Assembly: GCA_028278405.1 (NCBI GenBank)
Contig: JANQEK010000015.1
Location: 153,184 to 217,183 of the forward strand
Direction of reading: 5' to 3'
DNA: 64,000 nt
From: Nitrospinaceae bacterium
GTDB taxonomy: Bacteria > Nitrospinota > Nitrospinia > Nitrospinales > Nitrospinaceae
Position numbers and translations under genes: made by a program. The notes under the pieces are model-generated. The model was given only the letters and a program-made list of their open reading frames with translations. It was not told where the DNA came from and searched no databases. This document shows positions 57,966 to 64,000 of the stretch, one piece after another. Within the stretch, counting starts at the first letter, position 1, and each line of letters starts with the position of its first letter.

Positions 57966-59467
57966 ATAGATCGATTAATTGGTTTCCTTAATTGTCTGTA
58001 CTCCCATCCCAGCGTCAGGTAGAAGGGGATATATTCAAACCAGGGGATCCAGGGGGTGTACTGGTTGATGTCCTGGTAGTCGAAGTAGAAATCGAGATAG
58101 TACAGGCCGACCAGTCCAGTCAATAAAATGCCCGCGCGCCAGGGAAAGATGCACAGGAAGGGTACGATCCAGCACAGGTACCAGGGATTCTGCACCGGGC
58201 TCAACAGAAAGACGAGCGTCATAATGATAAACAACGGTTCCAGAACCGCTTTGGGTTCCGGGTTCTCCGATTCTTTTCTCCAGAACAATAGATAGAGCAG
58301 GGCTACTCCGAGCAGACACGTCACAGTGATTTTAGCCAGCAAGGATGGCAGGTCGTAGGAAAAAGGGACGGGTCCGTTCAATTCCACAAACAATCCGAAG
58401 AACCAGACGAGTATGGCGAAAATGCTGTCGTTCTGTTGCCAGCGGGTGGCGTAAGCCTGCAAACCGGAAAAGTTTTGCGAGCCGATCTCGAGAAACGGCG
58501 AATAGAAAAAAACGACAAGGCCACCAAACAACACAACACTCAATCCGCATCGCAACCACTGGTTTTCTATTTTGGAATTGCCTGCCCATTGTTGTTTGAG
58601 AATGAGCGGTAGCAAAATGGCGGGATACAGTTTACCCACCACGCTGAACGCCAGGAACGCGTTGGCGGAGAAGAACCGCCGCTGGACCACGCAGTACAAT
58701 GTTCCGCACAGCATGGCGATACCGATGATATCGAGATGCGTCGAGTTAAACGTTTCCTTTATTATGAGCGGGCACCAGAAATACACCATGGCCCAGAGAC
58801 GATTGATGCCCAGTGCCTGCAGTGTCAGGACGATGAACATCAACGCGACCCCGTCGAACGCCAGAAACAAAAGCCGCAGGGTGAGAATGCTGTCCGGTTG
58901 GATCTGGTGCGCCACACGAAATATCATCTGCGCCAGCGGCGGATAGATAGTCGCTACGCCGGGGTGGTTGATGCGTTCCTGAAAGACCAGGCTCTCGGGA
59001 CTTTCCCATTTCAGATCGTAGAGCAGCGACAGTTCGGCCTGACTTTGGGTATCGTACCGCTGTTCAAACGCCTCCGGGTCCTGGATAAGCATTTCTTTGA
59101 AGCTTGAGACTTCCGCCGGCGCAAACTTGTAGGGATTGATGTCGTGAGCGAATACTTTGCCGTCCCATAGATAACGGTAGACATCATCTTCCTGAATCTG
59201 TTGCGCAGGCATGAGGGCGGCGCGGCACAGCAAACCGAGAACAATCAGAGTCCACAACAGGCGGGAGTTATCTGTTGTGTGTTTCCAGATGATCCACACA
59301 GCTCCCGCGTAACTGATGAACAGGCTGAAATAGATCGCAAGGTAAATCAGGATCGGGCGATCGCGGTAACCTTCCCCCCAATTGAACTGGAAGGAGATAT
59401 GCCACATCGCCAGATAGAGAACGGCGCTGAGGATACCGAGCAGGATCAGAAGGATTCGTGGTCGCAT
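57962..59467 (-). CDS. Multi-spanning membrane glycosyltransferase, GT-C type
   Basis: A 501-residue protein with about ten membrane segments. The loop after the first helices holds [22 protein letters not shown] and a later [11 protein letters not shown], features of GT-C mannosyltransferase-like families (DUF2029/ALG-type) that use polyprenyl-phosphate sugars and act outside the inner membrane. The first acidic pair (EDD) is the likely catalytic site. The sugar and acceptor are unknown. The ATG at 59467 is chosen; an in-frame TTG at 59521 gives a longer N terminus and cannot be ruled out. Confidence 0.82.
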   Translation of the reverse strand: MRPRILLILLGILSAVLYLAMWHISFQFNWGEGYRDRPILIYLAIYFSLFISYAGAVWIIWKHTTDNSRLLWTLIVLGLLCRAALMPAQQIQEDDVYRYLWDGKVFAHDINPYKFAPAEVSSFKEMLIQDPEAFEQRYDTQSQAELSLLYDLKWESPESLVFQERINHPGVATIYPPLAQMIFRVAHQIQPDSILTLRLLFLAFDGVALMFIVLTLQALGINRLWAMVYFWCPLIIKETFNSTHLDIIGIAMLCGTLYCVVQRRFFSANAFLAFSVVGKLYPAILLPLILKQQWAGNSKIENQWLRCGLSVVLFGGLVVFFYSPFLEIGSQNFSGLQAYATRWQQNDSIFAILVWFFGLFVELNGPVPFSYDLPSLLAKITVTCLLGVALLYLLFWRKESENPEPKAVLEPLFIIMTLVFLLSPVQNPWYLCWIVPFLCIFPWRAGILLTGLVGLYYLDFYFDYQDINQYTPWIPWFEYIPFYLTLGWEYRQLRKPINRSI

Positions 59468-59656
59468 AAGACGAAAAGTGTTCCCAAGTTTGTTTCCATT
59501 GTAATATCGGAATCTATCCAATTGGAGTTATAAATACAAAAACAAGCACTTATTTAACATGCTGATTCCGAGAGAGAAATAGGACTATGAAAAGCATGAA
59601 AATCTTTCTAAAATGATAGTATTAGCAATTTATGTGAATAAATCGGGGTCACTCAT

Positions 59657-61957
59657 TTGGAACATCAGAAGAAATCCTTTGGCTGGAGTTCGATGAGCGA
59701 AGTCTTGGCCGAATCGGTCAAATCATTGCCCGAAACCCCTGATTCGGAGTTGGATCGCATCAATCTGATCTGGGGCCTGGTGGTCGGGGAAGAAATCGGC
59801 TGCCGGTCACGGGTCACTGAAATTGCGCAAGATACCCTTTTTGTAGAGGTTAAAGGGCCGGAATGGGTGCCGGTACTGCGCAGCCTGGAGTGGAAAATCC
59901 TGGCGAAAATGAATAAAATGCTTGATTCTAAAGGCTTTATGGAGATAATGGTTAGGCAAGCTGAGGGCATCCCCATAAATTCCAGTAAACCTTTAAAAAT
60001 CTCGACGCCATCGAGTCATAATCAATCTATGGATAAGCAAACTGTTGAGAAACACTTGAAGTCGATACCGGATCGCGAGTTGCGGGAACGTCTTGCCCGT
60101 CTGGGTGGCAAACTCCGCTTTGTCAGTCTGGCGTGGGTGAGCGTTTTTGTTCTTGCCAACTGTGCGACGGCGCCCTCTTCTTCTACTTCTACGCATACCC
60201 AGGCCATACCGGTGAATGTGAGTGATGAACGGCCTTCAATGACTCTCGGCTCGTCCAAGACATCCTACGCGGTCAAGCGGATACAGACGCTCCAGAAAAA
60301 ATATCCCAAAAAGAATTATCGGGACCCGCGCGCGTATTTTCATTATTTGAAAGCGTACAAGTACGAACGGGAAGGAGACTTTGACGAAGCCGCACGGCGT
60401 TACGCTCTTGTCGTTCAGTTTGATCCGACCCGTGAAAATCTACACACGCATCTGGTCAGCCTGTATTTGCGAACGGGTCAATTTGAGCGGGCATTGGAAG
60501 CCGGAGAAAACGCAATCAGCCGTTTTCCGAACAACGTTCGGGTGCGTATGATCATGGGTGATATTTTATCCAGTCAAGGCAAGTATCAAGAGGCATCGGA
60601 TCATTATAAAAAGGTCATGGAAGTCGAACCGACCAATGCACGGGCTTATTTGCTTGCGGGGTATAATCAGCGTGCATTAAAGCAATATGAAAATGCGCGT
60701 GAACTGTTTCATCGGGCCACTCTGGTAGAGCCGGCCAATCCTCTGGGGTATCACTATCTGGGATCGGCCCTGGCACGTACCGGGGAGATGGAAAGTGCAG
60801 AGGAAAAATTCAAAAAGTCCCTGACCCTGCGACCCAGTTTTATCGAGGCCCGTGAGAACCTGGCCAGCGTGCTGGAACTTCAGAAAAAATATCCGGAGGC
60901 CATGGAGCAGTACAAGATTATTTTGAAGTTGAAGCCGGACGATAAAAAAATCAATGAACATATAAAACGGTTCAGCTTTCTTGATGACGCTCAATCGTCT
61001 GACAACGTTCAAATGCCGGAAGTGCCCCCTTTCAAACCGGGTGAGGCCAACATCCATACTCAGATCGGCATCATTTTTTATGAGCAGGCGGTATACCTTG
61101 AGGCGGTGGATGAGTTTCGGCTGGCCCTCGCCAATGAAGAAGACAGGGAGTTGCGCCTCGTCATCGCAAAAATATATGAATTGTTCGGAAGGATGGACAA
61201 AGCTATTACCGAAGTGGAAGCTTATCGAAAGGACGGTCCTGATGGAGAATCGGTCGACGTCCTGTTGAATCTGGCCCGGCTCTACGGCCTCAACAAGGAA
61301 ATGAAAAAATCGATCAACCTCCTGAAAAAAGCAGCCGTCATGGATCCTAATAATGACCGGTTGTACCATGCGCTGGCGCTGGCCCACATGTCGCTGAATG
61401 AAAATGCAGAGGCCTACAAGAATATCAACAAGGCCATCGAGTTGAACAATAAAAAGGATACCTATTACTTTGAGCAGGGCGCTCTGCTTGAGCGGTTGGG
61501 GGAATTCGACAAAGCCATAGACAGTATGAAGCAAACCCTGGAGATCAACCCGCATCATTCCAACGCGCACAACTTCATCGGGTACATTTACGCAACCAAG
61601 GGAAAAGACCTCGACAAAGCTCTCAGTCACCTGGAGCAGGCACTGGATATTCAGCCTCGCAACGGTTATTTTCTGGACAGTCTGGGATGGATTTATCACA
61701 AAAAAGGCGAGCCGCAGCAAGCCTTGACGCACATTAAAAAAGCCATGGTCTACGCTCAACCCGATCCGGTGCTTTACGACCATTTGGGAGACGTTTATTT
61801 TTCCATGGAAAACGTCACGGAAGCCCGCAAAGCCTGGAAGACCAGCTTGGCGCTGACTCTGAAAAAACTGGAAGACCCGTCTGGAGAGATTCCCGACCCG
61901 GACAAACTCCGGGAGAAAATCCGCAAGGCCGATCAATTGATGTTGCAAAGTTTTTGA
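59657..61957 (+). CDS. DciA/DUF721 domain fused to a large TPR protein
   Basis: A 766-residue protein. Residues about 13-105 match DUF721/DciA (MSEVLAESVKSLPETPDSE, IWGLVVGEEIG, FVEVKGPEWVPVLRSLEWK), and 125-152 (KHLKSIPDRELRERLARLGG) fits the C-terminal end of such proteins. DciA loads the replicative helicase in many bacteria. Without a stop it continues into a hydrophobic stretch with a Cys169 (VFVLANCATAP) and then about 12 TPR repeats up to the C terminus. The lipobox is poor (Asn at -1). This looks like a fusion of a cytoplasmic gene and a lipoprotein gene; an internal ATG at 60029 exists but lacks a good ribosome site. Start TTG 59657 or ATG 59693. Confidence 0.85.
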   Translation: MEHQKKSFGWSSMSEVLAESVKSLPETPDSELDRINLIWGLVVGEEIGCRSRVTEIAQDTLFVEVKGPEWVPVLRSLEWKILAKMNKMLDSKGFMEIMVRQAEGIPINSSKPLKISTPSSHNQSMDKQTVEKHLKSIPDRELRERLARLGGKLRFVSLAWVSVFVLANCATAPSSSTSTHTQAIPVNVSDERPSMTLGSSKTSYAVKRIQTLQKKYPKKNYRDPRAYFHYLKAYKYEREGDFDEAARRYALVVQFDPTRENLHTHLVSLYLRTGQFERALEAGENAISRFPNNVRVRMIMGDILSSQGKYQEASDHYKKVMEVEPTNARAYLLAGYNQRALKQYENARELFHRATLVEPANPLGYHYLGSALARTGEMESAEEKFKKSLTLRPSFIEARENLASVLELQKKYPEAMEQYKIILKLKPDDKKINEHIKRFSFLDDAQSSDNVQMPEVPPFKPGEANIHTQIGIIFYEQAVYLEAVDEFRLALANEEDRELRLVIAKIYELFGRMDKAITEVEAYRKDGPDGESVDVLLNLARLYGLNKEMKKSINLLKKAAVMDPNNDRLYHALALAHMSLNENAEAYKNINKAIELNNKKDTYYFEQGALLERLGEFDKAIDSMKQTLEINPHHSNAHNFIGYIYATKGKDLDKALSHLEQALDIQPRNGYFLDSLGWIYHKKGEPQQALTHIKKAMVYAQPDPVLYDHLGDVYFSMENVTEARKAWKTSLALTLKKLEDPSGEIPDPDKLREKIRKADQLMLQSF

Positions 61958-61984
61958 TTCCTCCCCCTCGTTCCAATTACTTTG

Positions 61985-62761
61985 ATGAAACGAAAACTTA
62001 AACTTCCAGTCCTGCTGTATCTTTTAGCGGCTGTACTGACAGCGTGTGAAACCCTCCCTCCTGCCAAGCCGATTGAACCTCCCGCACAATTCCTTACTCT
62101 TGATGAGATTTCGCAGCAATTAGCAGCCCGGCAGGAGGAAATCCGCAACGTCAAATCGATGGTCAAGTCTGCAATCCAGACCCGCGAGAATAATCACAAT
62201 CTCAAGCAAGTGTTGTTGATTGATGGGGAATCGTCGCTGCGTCTGGATACCTTGAATCTGTTCAATCAGCCCATCGGCGTATTGATTACCGATCGAACAC
62301 AAATCCTTCTGTATGACACCAAAAGCAACAAACTGTACCGGAACCGGGAGGTGTGGGATATCATGATCCAAACGTTTGGAACGGTTTTCGATTTTCGAGA
62401 ATATATCAGCGTGTTTTCGGGAAAGATTCCACGACTCGCTGCGCTCAACCTGACCGGCGTCAGTTGGAATCCTGAGACCGGAAACTATCAGATTGCCGCT
62501 GTGGATTCCGAGCACCACAACCGGATGGAGATTGAAGTAAATCCCCAAACGGTACTTCCTGTTCGTCTCATTAAGTGGCAGGATGGAAAGCAGATTTACA
62601 CGGTGCAATGGGAAGATTACCAAACAACGGGGGGCCTTCTGTTTCCCCATACCATAACGGTGCAACGGTCACTGTTGGAAGATGAAGTGGTTATGAAATT
62701 CAACAACCCCCTGGTCAATCAAGGGGTGCCGGATGATGCCTTTCAACTGAATGTGCCCTAG
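61985..62761 (+). CDS. LolB/DUF4292-like outer-membrane lipoprotein
   Basis: A 258-residue lipoprotein: the signal ends in the lipobox VLTAC. The mature domain has the LolA/LolB-type beta fold pattern, with LLIDGESSLRLDTLNLFNQP, LYDTKSNKLYRNRE and a late VKFNNP-like MKFNNPLVNQGVPDDAFQL. LolB inserts lipoproteins in the outer membrane; DUF4292 relatives are of unknown role. It follows the DciA/TPR gene by 27 bases and precedes ispE, a layout seen in several proteobacterial lineages. Confidence 0.83.
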   Translation: MKRKLKLPVLLYLLAAVLTACETLPPAKPIEPPAQFLTLDEISQQLAARQEEIRNVKSMVKSAIQTRENNHNLKQVLLIDGESSLRLDTLNLFNQPIGVLITDRTQILLYDTKSNKLYRNREVWDIMIQTFGTVFDFREYISVFSGKIPRLAALNLTGVSWNPETGNYQIAAVDSEHHNRMEIEVNPQTVLPVRLIKWQDGKQIYTVQWEDYQTTGGLLFPHTITVQRSLLEDEVVMKFNNPLVNQGVPDDAFQLNVP

Positions 62762-62783
62762 CATCCCTGAGCCTTCTCGATTT

Positions 62784-63683
62784 ATGAAACTGGTTTTTAA
62801 AACTCCCGCAAAAATCAATCTTGGACTCTTCATTCTCGGCAAACGCCCTGATGGATACCACGACCTGGAAACACTTTTCCAAATGGTCAGCCTGTACGAC
62901 ACGGTTGAATTGGAATCCCGGGAGAACAAAATCGAACTGGTATGCGACGATCCGAAAGTGCCAACCGATGAGAGTAATCTAATGATACGAGCCGCCCGTC
63001 GATTGCAGGAAGCCGTTCCGGGGAAGAAAGGACTGGGGTGCCGGATGGTTCTGAAAAAGAAAATACCCATGGGAGCCGGATTAGGCGGGGGGAGCGGCAA
63101 CGCGGCCGGTGTCCTGATCGGATTGAACCGTCTCTGGGATCTCAATCTCCAATCCGACGAGCTTTTAGAAATAGGCGCTCAATTGGGCTCAGATATACCC
63201 TTCTTCCTGTGTGCCCCTTCCGCTTTGGGCGAGGGTCGCGGGGAACGGTTGACGCCTTTGCAACCGCCTAAAAAATTTCACGTTATACTGGTTTTTCCCA
63301 GGGTCTCCATGTCCACGGCGGAGGCTTATCAGGCTCTGAATTTCAGTTTGACAAAAAACGCAAAAAATATTAATATTTTGCGCGAATTTTTCTCCCAGTC
63401 GAATATTGCAAGTTTGGGTGCGCATTTGCACAATGATCTGGAACCTGTTGTTATTAAAAGGCTTCCAGTGATCGCCAGCATCAAGCAGAAGTTGGATTCT
63501 CTGAATGCCGATGGGGTGTTGCTTTCTGGAAGTGGTTCTGCCGTATTTGGTATTTTTGAGAGTTCACAAAAGGCCGAAAAGGCCTATGCCCGATGTTGTG
63601 AGGAGGATTGGGATACGTTTTTAACCGAGACCGTATCTAGTTTTTCCGAGTTTATGCCGGAAGATCTCCTAAATTATCCATGA
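62784..63683 (+). CDS. ispE: 4-diphosphocytidyl-2-C-methyl-D-erythritol kinase
   Basis: IspE phosphorylates CDP-methylerythritol in the MEP pathway. The 299-residue GHMP kinase has the start KTPAKINLGLFILGKRPDGY, the ATP loop PMGAGLGGGSGNAAG and the late GVLLSGSGSAVFGIFE. I chose the ATG at 62784, which gives the family's normal N terminus; the longer frame overlaps the previous stop. With dxr and ispF it completes three MEP steps in the window. tRNA-Gln follows, the usual ispE-tRNA-Gln-prs order; prs would be next beyond the edge. Confidence 0.96.
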   Translation: MKLVFKTPAKINLGLFILGKRPDGYHDLETLFQMVSLYDTVELESRENKIELVCDDPKVPTDESNLMIRAARRLQEAVPGKKGLGCRMVLKKKIPMGAGLGGGSGNAAGVLIGLNRLWDLNLQSDELLEIGAQLGSDIPFFLCAPSALGEGRGERLTPLQPPKKFHVILVFPRVSMSTAEAYQALNFSLTKNAKNINILREFFSQSNIASLGAHLHNDLEPVVIKRLPVIASIKQKLDSLNADGVLLSGSGSAVFGIFESSQKAEKAYARCCEEDWDTFLTETVSSFSEFMPEDLLNYP

Positions 63684-63901
63684 AATCGGGCCCCCGCGCA
63701 TTGGGGCACAAGGTGTCATGATATTCTAATTCACACAAGCCTGCCCCAATTCTCTAAGCACTCGTCTGTCGGTAGCAACGATTACAATCGCTTTTAGAAA
63801 ACATCCGTTTTATGATGGGTTTTCAGGAAAACAGCAACGACTTTTTCTTGAACTACGGGGCAGTAAAAAAATTTAAATCTATAAAATAAGAGTTAGATTA
63901 C

Positions 63902-63977
63902 TGGGGCGTCGTCAAGTGGCTAAGACACAGGATTTTGATTCCTGCATTCGGAGGTTCGAGTCCTCCCGCCCCAGCCA
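63902..63977 (+). tRNA. tRNA-Gln (TTG)
   Basis: A full cloverleaf: acceptor TGGGGCG with CGCCCCA, anticodon arm CAGGA-TTTTGAT-TCCTG with anticodon TTG, T arm GGAGG-TTCGAGT-CCTCC, discriminator G and an encoded CCA. The 218 bases between ispE and this gene show no other feature. Confidence 0.96.
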
Positions 63978-64000
63978 TTTCTTCATTCATTCAGGGAAAG

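Noticed and set aside
60677..61948. Open frame of about 423 codons antisense to the TPR region
   Set aside because: It mirrors repeated TPR codons; the plus-strand TPR protein is clear.

Overview
The window looks like chromosome of a Gram-negative bacterium of moderate GC content. It carries outer-membrane-type lipoproteins, a MlaC-like and a LolB/DUF4292-like protein, the MEP isoprenoid pathway and two sigma-54 activators. Gene content and order (tRNA-Val-thrS-infC-rpmI-rplT-pheS, a TPR lipoprotein next to ispE and tRNA-Gln, a PPi-type phosphofructokinase) suggest a Nitrospinota or deltaproteobacteria-like marine lineage. This assignment is inference from gene order and family recall, not from a marker-gene tree. 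I see no transposase, phage gene, plasmid origin or CRISPR array.

Layout. 1-1785: a membrane TPR protein cut by the window edge. 2080-4476: a GAF-type sigma-54 activator and an HDOD protein. 4674-8550: folD-xseA-xseB-tlyA-dcd, with an apparent frameshift in tlyA. 8558-11650: a degenerate HD-GYP protein, gpmA and a low-GC islet with two unknown secreted proteins and a palindromic repeat. 11673-18553: recN, a TPR protein, a MlaC-like protein, rimO, a PPi-type PFK and a trypsin-like lipoprotein. 18900-25440: rpsB-tsf-pyrH-frr-uppS-cdsA-dxr-ispF, covering translation, undecaprenyl lipid carrier, phospholipid and MEP steps. 26077-32641: a dedicated type II fatty-acid-synthase-like operon (KAS, ACP, two CrtI-like FAD oxidoreductases, FabG-, FabZ- and FabI-like enzymes). 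32644-38136: a radical SAM protein and the thrS/infC/pheS translation operon behind a tRNA-Val. 39147-42965: thiamine operon thiS-thiG-thiE-thiC under a TPP riboswitch with its own terminator. 43046-48735: an SH3b lipoprotein, a nucleotidyltransferase, two tandem small membrane proteins behind a near-consensus sigma-54 promoter, a HAD hydrolase and a small secreted protein.

48930-57965 is a minus-strand stress or detoxification island: DUF5069, haloalkane-dehalogenase-like hydrolase, NTF2-like, PNPOx-like, YHS, two DsrE paralogues, TetR, an orphan NuoE, an unusual SDR, thioredoxin and an isochorismatase-like hydrolase. It is headed by a near-consensus sigma-54 promoter and a divergent PAS-AAA+-Fis activator. 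The last part holds a GT-C-type membrane glycosyltransferase, a DciA-domain/TPR fusion, a LolB/DUF4292-like lipoprotein, ispE and tRNA-Gln.

The best candidates for an undescribed system are the FAS-II/CrtI-like operon (26077-32641), which resembles proposed ladderane or polyene lipid clusters, and the two sigma-54-controlled modules (46637-47439 and 48930-57965).
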